DNA of 35,923 nt, taken from Bacteroidia bacterium. Its GTDB lineage: Bacteria; Bacteroidota; Bacteroidia; B-17B0; Aurantibacillaceae. The position numbers and the translations under genes are program-made. Shown here in pieces: positions 16,422 through 24,547 of the stretch. The stretch covers positions 1-35,923 of the forward strand of contig JAIOZA010000028.1 in assembly GCA_021740825.1 (NCBI GenBank). Direction: 5' to 3'. The notes below the pieces were generated by a model. The model was not told the DNA's origin. It made no database searches and was given only the letters and a program-made list of their open reading frames with translations. Position 1 is the first letter of the stretch; the number at the start of each line of letters is the position of its first letter.

Positions 16422-17212
16422 TAAAATGTTTTGTCTTTTGTTCCTTCTGGTAAATAGTTGAAAAATGTATCTCCACGTAACCCAATACGCAGAGTTTCTA
16501 AAGGAATTACATCATCAACACTAATATTACCAACGTTTACGTTAGCTCCAAATAAATTAATAAAATAAACCTGTTGAGATTTTTGCGGGGTTTCCCAAAT
16601 AATGTCTTCCACCTTTATTTTATTTGTAATTCTAGTAATTAGCAAAGAATGTACGCTTCCATTTTTATGAAAAATACCAACAGTACCGCTTTCTCGAGCT
16701 TCAGCAATTACTTTAAATGAACCTGCCGCTAACTCTGCTTTCATCATACTAATCCATTTTGCTGGATGAATAATAATGCCTTCTTCCTTGGAGCCAACTT
16801 CAGATAATACCGTAAAGTTTTTAGATAATTTACTAATGAAATTACATTTGCTATCATGATTCATATTGATACTTCCATCAGAAACTTCGGCCGTATCCAA
16901 TCCATATGATTCAATAAATTTTTGATAATCATCAAATTTACCTCTTGCTACAAATGCCTCAAATAAAGTGCCACCCAAGTAAGTTTTAATACCAGCTTTT
17001 TGATAAATTTTAATTTTTTCCTTAACATTTTTAGACATGACGGAGGTACCAAATCCTAATTTTACAAAGTCAACATAGTCTGCATAACTTTCAACAAAAT
17101 CTTCGGCATGTTTCAAGGATATTCCTTTATCCATTACCATGGTTAAACCACTTGATCTTGGTTTTTCTGTTCGATCAGGTAAATGAGATAATTTTACATT
17201 ATATTTTGGCAT
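16421..17212 (-). CDS. Phosphosulfolactate synthase family protein (ComA-like)
   Basis: 263 residues of the ComA family (PF02679), a TIM barrel that adds sulfite to phosphoenolpyruvate to give (R)-phosphosulfolactate, the first step of coenzyme M synthesis in methanogens. Family segments are visible: DFVKLGFGTS (48-57), GGTLFE (80-85), AEVSDGS (108-114), LSEVGSK (136-142) and EARESGTVGI. Bacteroidota do not make coenzyme M, so the product may feed sulfolactate or cysteate metabolism, for example sulfonolipids; this is inference. It lies 11 bases after the TPR gene and overlaps the secreted-protein gene, so the three are one operon. The symbol comA is withheld because the reaction here is unproven. 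Confidence 0.87.
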   Translation of the reverse strand: MPKYNVKLSHLPDRTEKPRSSGLTMVMDKGISLKHAEDFVESYADYVDFVKLGFGTSVMSKNVKEKIKIYQKAGIKTYLGGTLFEAFVARGKFDDYQKFIESYGLDTAEVSDGSINMNHDSKCNFISKLSKNFTVLSEVGSKEEGIIIHPAKWISMMKAELAAGSFKVIAEARESGTVGIFHKNGSVHSLLITRITNKIKVEDIIWETPQKSQQVYFINLFGANVNVGNISVDDVIPLETLRIGLRGDTFFNYLPEGTKDKTF

Positions 17213-17223
17213 AGTTATAAGAA

Positions 17224-18639
17224 TTACAATGGTTTATTTTTAAATGATTGTATCAGTTGCATTACAGCAACATCTTTCTCTAGTATTGGTAAATATTCTA
17301 ATAATTCGTTATGTTTATCATAATCCATTTCTAAGGCATTTTCTAAAAAAACCATTCCTTGCTGCTTGCGACCTAACTCCATTTGTAAGCCGCTCATTCG
17401 ATAATATAATTCAGGAGTATCGGGGTATTTTTGAATTCCTTCTGCTAATATTTTTTCGCAATCTTTATAATACTCCCCATCATACAATAATTTAGCATAA
17501 TCAATATATACATCAAATTCATCATATCCTAATTCGATTACTCTAAGGTAAGCAGAAGCAGCCTCTTCTAAAAAACCTAACTTGTGTTGAACCTCAGCGA
17601 AAACATACCAATATTCAGGCATGTTGGGATTTATTTCTAAGGCTTTTTTTATATAGTGTACACTTTCTGTAATTCTATTTTGATAATCTAATACAATACC
17701 AATTCCTAACCAAGCATCTGCGTAAGCAGCATCTAATTTAATGGCTCTGTTATAATTGACTAGCGCATCTTCATATTGATTTAAATTTTCGTAGCACTCA
17801 CCAATATAATAGTATGTGCTTGCGTCCGGTTCTTCATGTTTAAATGTTTCTTTATAAACTTCTATGGCTTCAATATATTTATCAAGTTGCGCTAACGAAT
17901 TTGCCTTATTAAAGTAAGCTGACGAAAAATTGTCTTTAATAGCAATGGCGTAATCATAAGCATCTATAGCCTTTTCGAATAAACTTAAACGATTATAACT
18001 TATTCCAAGGTTAAACCAAGCAAAATGATTATAAGGTTTTTCTTCAATATAATTTTCATAAAAAGAAACAGCTTCTTCACTTTTGCCTGTCATTTCAAAA
18101 CATAACGATAATTCGTTTAATGCAATATCATTATCTGAATTTACTTTGATAGCTTTCTTTAAATAGTACAAAGCGTCTTCTGCCTTATCATCATTTAAAA
18201 ATTCAATACCAATAGCTACATATACTTCATCTTTAAATTCAGATAAAGGCAATGCTTTTTTATAATTTTCAATTGCTTGCTCAGTCAAGCCAGTCTGACT
18301 GTAAATATAACCTCGAGTCATATACAATTCGCTATTATTACTTTCAACCTGTTCTACCTCGTTTAATAATAAGAGTGCCTCATGCGTTTTGTGCTGAGAA
18401 GATAAATACTGAGCTAATTTTATTTTTAATGAAGAAGAATATGGATAATGCTCAATTGCGAAGTCAATCGCCTTTTTAGCCAACTCCAAATTAAACCATT
18501 GCATATAGTAATCAATAATATCCTCCAATTCGTCCACATCAAAAAATTGATGCGAACCAGAAGAAACCATATCCTCGAATCGTTTTAAACTCTTTTCGAA
18601 ATCTTGGCTACTTGGACCGTCTCCTTCAAATTCGCTCAT
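17224..18639 (-). CDS. Tetratricopeptide repeat protein
   Basis: 471 residues, acidic, made of about a dozen 34-residue TPR units from residue 45 to the C-terminus (for example ELYMTRGYIYSQTGLTEQA, HFAWFNLGISYNRLSLFEKA, STYYYIGECYENLNQYEDA). The Gly/Ala/Tyr positions of the repeat helices are well kept. There is no signal peptide, membrane segment or enzymatic domain, so it should be a cytoplasmic scaffold. It is the first gene of the operon that continues with the ComA-like enzyme. A -7 box lies 26 bases upstream, and the gene is divergent from glmM. Confidence 0.9.
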   Translation of the reverse strand: MSEFEGDGPSSQDFEKSLKRFEDMVSSGSHQFFDVDELEDIIDYYMQWFNLELAKKAIDFAIEHYPYSSSLKIKLAQYLSSQHKTHEALLLLNEVEQVESNNSELYMTRGYIYSQTGLTEQAIENYKKALPLSEFKDEVYVAIGIEFLNDDKAEDALYYLKKAIKVNSDNDIALNELSLCFEMTGKSEEAVSFYENYIEEKPYNHFAWFNLGISYNRLSLFEKAIDAYDYAIAIKDNFSSAYFNKANSLAQLDKYIEAIEVYKETFKHEEPDASTYYYIGECYENLNQYEDALVNYNRAIKLDAAYADAWLGIGIVLDYQNRITESVHYIKKALEINPNMPEYWYVFAEVQHKLGFLEEAASAYLRVIELGYDEFDVYIDYAKLLYDGEYYKDCEKILAEGIQKYPDTPELYYRMSGLQMELGRKQQGMVFLENALEMDYDKHNELLEYLPILEKDVAVMQLIQSFKNKPL

Positions 18640-18664
18640 GTAATTTCCCTTACTTTAATTAGCG

Positions 18665-18672
18665 CAAAGTTA
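18665..18672 (-). promoter_or_regulatory. -7 box of the TPR/ComA operon promoter
   Basis: On the minus strand this reads TAACTTTG, matching TAnnTTTG. The leader to the ATG at 18639 would be about 22 bases. The -33 element was not found. Confidence 0.45.
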
Positions 18673-18760
18673 AGGTTTAAAACCATAATTTGTTCCTTAA
18701 TTTTTAACAATAATAGCTGTATTTTGTATAAATAGTTCATTATATTTTGTAAGCTAATGG

Positions 18761-18768
18761 TATATTTG
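18761..18768 (+). promoter_or_regulatory. -7 box of the glmM promoter
   Basis: TATATTTG, a perfect TAnnTTTG. Its last base is the first base of an in-frame GTG (18768), so that GTG would be upstream of the transcript. The predicted start near 18772 leaves a leader of about 20 bases to the GTG at 18792. Confidence 0.55.
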
Positions 18769-18791
18769 TGAGATTAAAAAATAAAAATAAA

Positions 18792-20186
18792 GTGACCTTA
18801 ATAAAAAGTATTTCAGGAATAAGGGGAACCATCGGTGGAAATCCTGGTGATGGATTAAGCCCTTTAGATATTGTAAAGTTTGCTTCTGCTTATGGCAGTT
18901 GGATTATAGCAAAAGATCCTACTAAAAAAGTAACAGTAGTTATAGGCCGAGATGCCCGATTATCCGGATTAATGGTAAATAACATTGTTTGTGGAACTTT
19001 AATAGGATTAGGAATTAATGTAATTGATTTAGGTTTAAGTACCACCCCAACTGTTGAAATTGCCGTTACCGAATTAAAAGCCGATGGGGGTATTATTTTA
19101 ACAGCAAGTCACAATCCAAAACAATGGAATGCCTTAAAATTATTGAATAATAAAGGCGAATTTATAAGTGATAGTGATGGTAAATATATTTTAGAACTAG
19201 CTGATAACGAAAACTTTACCTATTGCGATGTAAACCAATTAGGAAACTACGAGCAACGTGACGATTTAATGCAAATTCATATTGATAAAGTATTACAGTT
19301 ACCTTATGTAGATGTTGAGGCAATTACTAAGGCAAATTTTTCTGTTGTTGTTGATGCTGTTAATTCGAGTGGAGGAATTGTTATTCCTATGTTACTAGAA
19401 GCTTTAGGAGTAAAAACGATTCATAAAATACATTGTGAACCAACGGGTCATTTTGCTCATAACCCTGAGCCCTTGCCTGAACATTTAAGAGATTTATCGG
19501 AAGCAGTTGTTAAAACAAAATCCCATGTTGGTATTAGTGTGGACCCTGATGTTGACCGGTTAGCTTTAGTTTGCGAGGATGGAGAAATGTTTGGCGAAGA
19601 ATATACTTTGGTAGCTGTTGCCGATGCAGTATTACACTATAACAATGGAGGAAATACAGTTTCAAACTTATCCTCTACGCGTGCATTACGAGATGTAACT
19701 GAAAAAATGGGAGGTGCATATTCTGCATCTGCTGTTGGAGAAGTGAACGTAGTAAACATGATGAAATTAACCAACGCCATTATTGGTGGCGAAGGAAACG
19801 GGGGCGTTATTTTACCTGAAATTCATTACGGAAGAGATTCCTTAGTTGGAGTTGCCATCTTTTTAACGCATTTAGCTAAATACGGCAAAACAACATCTAT
19901 GCTTCGTAAGTCCTTTCCTAACTATTACATTTCAAAAAATAAAATTGAATTAACACCTGAAATCGACGTAGATAAAGTATTAGTAAGCGTAAAAGAAAAA
20001 TATTCTAATCAACCTGTAAATACAGTTGATGGTGTTAAAATAGAATTTGATAAAGAATGGGTTCATTTAAGAAAATCAAATACTGAACCTATTATTAGAA
20101 TTTATAGTGAAAGTGAAAGTATTAGCACTGCTGATGCTTTAGCAAAAAAAATAATTGAAGATATTAAAGAGATTATAAAGAATTAG
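18792..20186 (+). CDS. glmM: Phosphoglucosamine mutase
   Basis: 464 residues. It converts glucosamine-6-phosphate to glucosamine-1-phosphate on the way to UDP-GlcNAc for peptidoglycan and surface glycans. The phosphoserine loop TASHNP (104-109, Ser106), the metal-binding DPDVDRLAL (251-259), the sugar-binding GEGNGGV and the phosphate-binding RKSNTEPIIRI segments are all intact. The GTG at 18792 is chosen because it gives MTLIKSISGIRGTIGG, the usual N-terminus in this phylum; an upstream in-frame GTG (18768) would lie within the promoter box. A phosphomannomutase activity cannot be excluded from sequence alone. Confidence 0.92.
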   Translation: MTLIKSISGIRGTIGGNPGDGLSPLDIVKFASAYGSWIIAKDPTKKVTVVIGRDARLSGLMVNNIVCGTLIGLGINVIDLGLSTTPTVEIAVTELKADGGIILTASHNPKQWNALKLLNNKGEFISDSDGKYILELADNENFTYCDVNQLGNYEQRDDLMQIHIDKVLQLPYVDVEAITKANFSVVVDAVNSSGGIVIPMLLEALGVKTIHKIHCEPTGHFAHNPEPLPEHLRDLSEAVVKTKSHVGISVDPDVDRLALVCEDGEMFGEEYTLVAVADAVLHYNNGGNTVSNLSSTRALRDVTEKMGGAYSASAVGEVNVVNMMKLTNAIIGGEGNGGVILPEIHYGRDSLVGVAIFLTHLAKYGKTTSMLRKSFPNYYISKNKIELTPEIDVDKVLVSVKEKYSNQPVNTVDGVKIEFDKEWVHLRKSNTEPIIRIYSESESISTADALAKKIIEDIKEIIKN

Positions 20187-20205
20187 GGCCCTTGTCATAT
20201 CTAGG

Positions 20206-20227
20206 GAAGTAGATGCAAAACTACTTC
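20206..20227 (+). terminator. Weak hairpin after glmM
   Basis: A 7-bp stem (arms 20206-20212 and 20221-20227, loop of 8) lies 19 bases past the glmM stop. It lacks a T-run, so termination is uncertain; it may simply be a structured 3' end. Confidence 0.3.
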
Positions 20228-20284
20228 TCTACTTCGCTCGGATTGACTAATAAGAATCTGATAATAGTAGAAAGTACAAAAACA

Positions 20285-20324
20285 TCTTTGCGACCTTTGC
20301 GAAAAAACTTTGCTACCTTCGCGG
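20285..20324 (+). repeat. Four imperfect 9-base repeats (nCTTTGCGA type) before the cysteine desulfurase gene
   Basis: TCTTTGCGA (20285-20293) and CCTTTGCGA (20294-20302) are adjacent. After five A residues, ACTTTGCTA (20307-20315) and CCTTCGCGG (20316-20324) follow as a second adjacent pair. I remember similar CTTTGCG-rich intergenic strings from other Bacteroidota genomes. The last pair contains TACCTTCG (20314-20321), one mismatch from the -7 consensus, with a TTG 23 bases upstream (20288-20290), so the array could double as the promoter of the next gene. Confidence 0.6.
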
Positions 20325-20343
20325 TTAGAAATTAAAAACGAGA

Positions 20344-21471
20344 ATGAAAGTATATTTAGATAACGCCGCTACAACAAAATTAGACGAGAAAGTTCTAGAA
20401 GCCATGTTACCATACATGAGAGAAGAATACGGCAATCCCTCATCTATTCACGCTTTTGGGCGTAAAACCCGTTCAGCTATTGAAGTAGCTCGTAAAACAG
20501 TTTCTAAATTATTAAATGTGAGTCCTGCTGAAATATTTTTCACTTCTGGTGGAACCGAAGCTGACAATATGGCTATTAATCAAAGCATTCATTCGTTAGG
20601 AATAAAGCATGCTATTACCAGTAAAATTGAGCATCACGCTGTAGAAACTACTTTACAACAGTTAGAAAAAGAAGGTAAAATAAAATTAAGTTGGGTTAAT
20701 TTAGATTCGAAAGGCAACATTGATTTAAACCACCTAGAAGAACTTTTAAAAACTAATGAAAGATCTTTTGTGAGTTTAATGCATGCTAATAATGAAATTG
20801 GAACATTATTGCCACTTGAACAAGTGGGTGAAATTTGCGCAAAATATGATGCTGTTTTTCATAGTGACACCGTGCAAACAATGGGGCATTATGCTATGGA
20901 TTTACAAAAAATAAAAGTGCATTTTATTGCCTGTGCAGCGCATAAATTTCATGGTCCAAAAGGTGTTGGTTTTTTATATGTGAATCATGCGATAAAAATT
21001 CAACCTATGATTTATGGTGGAGCACAAGAGCGTAATATGCGCGGTGGCACTGAAAATACTCAAGGCATTATTGGTTTAGCAAAAGCATTAGAAATTTGTT
21101 ACACTGAAATGCATGAACACATTACTCACATTCAAGGTTTAAAAAACTATATGAAGGAGCAGTTAGAAAAAGCAATTCCAGGAATTGAATTTAATGGAGA
21201 AACTTCTAACGAAAAAAGTTTATATACCGTTTTAAATTGTCATTTCCCAGCTCATCCGGATGCTGAAATGTTACTTTTTAATTTAGATATTATGGGCATT
21301 GCTGCTAGTGGCGGAAGCGCATGTAGCAGTGGCAGTAATCAAGGTTCGCATGTGTTAAGAGGTATTGGTACTGATGTATCTCGTGCCTCTGTCCGTTTTT
21401 CGTTTTGCAAATACAATACAAAAGAAGAAATAGATTATACGGTTGAAAAGTTAGTGGGAATGTTGAATTAA
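20344..21471 (+). CDS. iscS: Cysteine desulfurase, IscS/NifS group
   Basis: 375 residues of the class V aminotransferase fold. It takes sulfur from cysteine as a persulfide for Fe-S clusters and tRNA thiolation. The PLP lysine is in AHKFHGPKG (Lys201), the cofactor-binding histidine pair in KIEHHAVE (94-101) and the active-site cysteine in GSACSSGS (Cys327) on a long flexible loop, which marks the IscS/NifS group and not the SufS group. The N-terminus VYLDNAATTKLDE is typical. No iscU or other Fe-S genes are adjacent, so the symbol is by group resemblance only. Confidence 0.9.
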   Translation: MKVYLDNAATTKLDEKVLEAMLPYMREEYGNPSSIHAFGRKTRSAIEVARKTVSKLLNVSPAEIFFTSGGTEADNMAINQSIHSLGIKHAITSKIEHHAVETTLQQLEKEGKIKLSWVNLDSKGNIDLNHLEELLKTNERSFVSLMHANNEIGTLLPLEQVGEICAKYDAVFHSDTVQTMGHYAMDLQKIKVHFIACAAHKFHGPKGVGFLYVNHAIKIQPMIYGGAQERNMRGGTENTQGIIGLAKALEICYTEMHEHITHIQGLKNYMKEQLEKAIPGIEFNGETSNEKSLYTVLNCHFPAHPDAEMLLFNLDIMGIAASGGSACSSGSNQGSHVLRGIGTDVSRASVRFSFCKYNTKEEIDYTVEKLVGMLN

Positions 21472-21516
21472 TTTGTGCCGCTTTTATTTTAGTTATTGAT
21501 GGCATTTATTCCTTGG

Positions 21517-21538
21517 ATAGAAAATAGCATTTTTCTAT
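21517..21538. terminator. Possible bidirectional terminator between convergent genes
   Basis: An 8-bp AT-rich stem (arms 21517-21524 and 21531-21538, loop of 6) in the 73 bases between the ends of the cysteine desulfurase and lipid kinase genes. The stem is weak and the flanking T/A runs are short. Confidence 0.35.
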
Positions 21539-21544
21539 TAAAAA

Positions 21545-22414
21545 TTAACAAACGATATTTAAAGACATTGGTAATACCGAAATTGACAATCTTTCTTTCA
21601 ACATTATTGGTTCCCCATCAAAATGAACTGGTAATTCTCCCATAAATTCAATATCAATTTTTCTTCCTTTTAAGGAAATTAGTTTAACAGAGGTGTGTAT
21701 TTTTTTTGAAAACAATTTTATACCAATTAAAGGTATCGCAAATTTTGTAAAGGGTTTTAAAATACTGACATTTAATAAGCCGTCATCTAATTCAGCGTCT
21801 GGCGCAATATATAAATCATTTCCCCACTGACCGGCATTTGCAACTGTAATCAAAAATGCCTCGGTTTTAAAAGTTACGCCATCAACAGTTACTACGTAAT
21901 TATTTGGTTTATATCCAAAAAATTCTTTTACAGTTGTGCTAAAATAAGTTATAAATCCTCGTTTTGTGCTTACTGCAAATTGGTTAGCAATATGTGCATC
22001 AAATCCTATACCAGCAGTACAAAAAAAATAATTATGGTTAATTAAAGCGCTATCAATTTTTTTACCTTTTCCAAGATAAATGAGATGCAATGCTTTTTTT
22101 AAATCTAAAGGAATTTTATTACTTCTTGCTAAACCGTTTCCTGAACCTAACGGTAATATTCCTAACGCAATTGAAGTATTTATTACAACCGATGCTACCT
22201 GGTTAACAGTACCATCACCACCACAAGCAACTACAATGGTATATTTTCCTTTTAAAATTTGGTCTTTTACTGATTCAAAATCATCTTTATTTTTCCAAAC
22301 AATAAAATCATAAGCAACATTATTAGAGAAATTACATTTAATAAATTCAATAATATTTAGTTTCCTTTTTGTTCCAGCATTTGGATTAATAACGAATGCT
22401 ATTTTTTGTGACAT
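21545..22414 (-). CDS. Diacylglycerol kinase-like lipid kinase (YegS/DgkB family)
   Basis: 289 residues. The diacylglycerol kinase catalytic domain is clear: VINPNAGT (8-15), the nucleotide loop VACGGDGTVNQVA (62-74) and LPLGSGNGLAR (87-97). The C-terminal beta domain contains DAELDDGLLNV and HFDGEP. The enzyme phosphorylates a lipid, probably diacylglycerol to phosphatidic acid, which would feed CdsA (cdsA is in this window). It is the last gene of the adaptor > tsaB > kinase operon, 3 bases after tsaB. Confidence 0.9.
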   Translation of the reverse strand: MSQKIAFVINPNAGTKRKLNIIEFIKCNFSNNVAYDFIVWKNKDDFESVKDQILKGKYTIVVACGGDGTVNQVASVVINTSIALGILPLGSGNGLARSNKIPLDLKKALHLIYLGKGKKIDSALINHNYFFCTAGIGFDAHIANQFAVSTKRGFITYFSTTVKEFFGYKPNNYVVTVDGVTFKTEAFLITVANAGQWGNDLYIAPDAELDDGLLNVSILKPFTKFAIPLIGIKLFSKKIHTSVKLISLKGRKIDIEFMGELPVHFDGEPIMLKERLSISVLPMSLNIVC

Positions 22415-22417
22415 AAC

Positions 22418-23098
22418 TTAATTTTTAGCATTCGTAAAGAAAAATTCTTTTAAATAATTTGGCTCTGCATATGCTGCATCAACAAAATCATTTGCTATAT
22501 ATTTTTTAAATGCCAAACTAATCATTGATTCGGCATCAGCATCAATATGCTCTATAAATTGAACGTTTTTTAGTGTTAGTAATAATGTTTTTGCTTTTGG
22601 CATACCATCTCCAAAAAAATATATCTCTTTATTTTGATTAAATAATCCTATACTAGTTTCATTTAAAATTAAAGGTCGTAATGGTAGTGTTTCATTTAAA
22701 TGATAATCGTAAATCGCTGTGTAAACTTCCATCCTTCGAGCGTCAATTAACGGGCAGTACAATGCGTCTTTATTTACTATATTAATTACTTTAAAACTTA
22801 ATGCTTTTAATGTTTCAACCGTAATTATCGGAATTTTTAAAGCATAACTTAATCCTTTTGCTGCTGAATATCCAATTCTTAAACCTGTGTATGAACCTGG
22901 TCCTGAGCTAATAGAAATAGCATTTAAATCATGTATTTGTAAATCACATTGTTTAATTACATCTTTTATAAATAAATGTAAGTTTTCGGCATGCGTATAA
23001 CCGTTGTTACTTTCTTTTTTTGCAATTAATTTATCATCATTTGATATAGCAACTGAACAATTAGTTGAAGAAGTTTCTATATGTAACAAGTATGCCAC
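22418..23098 (-). CDS. tsaB: tRNA threonylcarbamoyladenosine biosynthesis protein TsaB
   Basis: 226 residues, the usual size. TsaB is the non-catalytic partner of TsaD in making t6A37 in ANN-decoding tRNAs. The N-terminal ASKHA fold shows LHIETSSTNCSVAI (5-18) and the diagnostic SSGPGSYTGLRIG (64-76). The divergent C-terminal half is as expected for TsaB rather than TsaD. Spacing to the neighbours is 3 bases on each side, so its expression is tied to an efflux adaptor and a lipid kinase. Confidence 0.93.
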   Translation of the reverse strand: MAYLLHIETSSTNCSVAISNDDKLIAKKESNNGYTHAENLHLFIKDVIKQCDLQIHDLNAISISSGPGSYTGLRIGYSAAKGLSYALKIPIITVETLKALSFKVINIVNKDALYCPLIDARRMEVYTAIYDYHLNETLPLRPLILNETSIGLFNQNKEIYFFGDGMPKAKTLLLTLKNVQFIEHIDADAESMISLAFKKYIANDFVDAAYAEPNYLKEFFFTNAKN

Positions 23099-23101
23099 TG
23101 A

Positions 23102-24451
23102 TTACTTTTTATCTGAAAATAATTTATCTTTATCTACCACTTTTATTTTTTTACCGCTTTTTAAACTTTTAGAAACAACGCCGTATGGTCCTGAAATGAT
23201 TTCATCACCAACATTGATTCCACTTTTTATTTCAATGTAATCGTTGTCTTGAATGCCAGTTGTTACATAAACTAATTTAGCCACACCATTTTTATTTATA
23301 AAGACACACTCTTTTAGTTCGTCTGCTTTTTTATTACTATTTAATTTTTCTTCTTTTTCATCTTTAACTACAACTTCTTCATCATCTTCATATTTTTTAA
23401 CTGTAGTTGTAGTATCTGAGCTTCTTGTTGTAACGCCTTGTATTGGTAAAGTAATAATATTTGCAGCACGCATAGTTTGAATTTCAACACTTGCACTCAT
23501 TCCCGGTCTAAATGGGGCAGGGTTTGATTCATTTACTAAATCAATATAGGATTCTCTTAATACTCTAATTTTTACTACAAAGTTGGTTACTTGGTCAATC
23601 GAAATCCCTGTCGTATTTGCAGAGTTTGCAACTTCTGTAACGATTCCTCTAAATTTTTTACCAATATAGGCATCCACTTCAATAATTGCAGTATCATTTT
23701 TATGAATTCGGATAATATCATTTTCATTAACTTCAACACTAGCTTCCATTTCATTTAAATTTGCTAGTCGCAAAATCTCAGTTCCTTGCAAGCCCTGAAC
23801 GCCAACTACTCGCTCTCCCTTTTCTACATTTAGTTTAGATACCGTTCCATCAACAGGTGCATAAATATATGTTTTGTCTAAATTTGTATTTGCTTCTTTT
23901 AAGGAGGCTTCAACACTTTTTACGTTATAATCAGATGCTTTTATGCTTTCTGTAATACCATCAACATTAGCTTTTGCAGACTCAAATGTAGCTTTAGCTA
24001 AATCAAATTCTTGTTGCGAAATTACATTTTGGTCAAATAACTTTTTGTTTCGAGCAAATGATGTTTGAGCATTTGCCAAATTTGCTTGAGCTTGGGCTAA
24101 CTGTGCAACAATGGTTTTTGAATTAGCTTTAGTGCTATTTACTGTAGCGTTTACCCTTTCATAAGCACTTTCATAAATATCAGGCTTAATGCGACACAAT
24201 AATTGACCTTTTTTTACTTGTTCCCCTTCTTTTACAAGCATTTCAACAATTTCTCCTGAAACGTCGGAGGTAATTTTTAGTTCAGCTTCTGGTTGAATTT
24301 TTCCATTTGCCGAAACAGTTTCAATAATATTTCTTTTTACCGCCTTTTCAGTTGTAACTTCCGTTGGTTCTTCACCTCTAAAAAATTTGAAGGCAACTAC
24401 TGTAGATACAATTGCTATACATATTCCTATTATCCAATATAGTTTTTTCAT
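23102..24451 (-). CDS. Efflux periplasmic adaptor (HlyD/AcrA/MacA family)
   Basis: 449 residues. One N-terminal membrane helix (about 4-24) is followed by the first half of the lipoyl/barrel-sandwich domain (ANGKIQPEAELKI, VSGEIVEMLVKEGEQVKKGQLL), a long alpha hairpin (about 90-190, AQANLANAQTSFARNKKLFDQN and reverse), then the second half (TYIYAPVDGTVSKLNVEKGERV) and beta-barrel. An acidic/lysine-rich insert (EDDEEVVVKDEKEEK) interrupts the region near the C-terminus. It bridges an inner-membrane pump to TolC, whose gene lies 96 bases upstream. No RND or ABC permease is adjacent, so the pump partner must be encoded elsewhere. Confidence 0.9.
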   Translation of the reverse strand: MKKLYWIIGICIAIVSTVVAFKFFRGEEPTEVTTEKAVKRNIIETVSANGKIQPEAELKITSDVSGEIVEMLVKEGEQVKKGQLLCRIKPDIYESAYERVNATVNSTKANSKTIVAQLAQAQANLANAQTSFARNKKLFDQNVISQQEFDLAKATFESAKANVDGITESIKASDYNVKSVEASLKEANTNLDKTYIYAPVDGTVSKLNVEKGERVVGVQGLQGTEILRLANLNEMEASVEVNENDIIRIHKNDTAIIEVDAYIGKKFRGIVTEVANSANTTGISIDQVTNFVVKIRVLRESYIDLVNESNPAPFRPGMSASVEIQTMRAANIITLPIQGVTTRSSDTTTTVKKYEDDEEVVVKDEKEEKLNSNKKADELKECVFINKNGVAKLVYVTTGIQDNDYIEIKSGINVGDEIISGPYGVVSKSLKSGKKIKVVDKDKLFSDKK

Positions 24452-24547
24452 GAGTGATGTAATTTTTTTTTCAGAATAGTTTAATACTAGCTCGTGTTTT
24501 TTTATTTGTTAAGTTCTTTTTTTAGCTCTTCAACTTTTAAATAGTAT

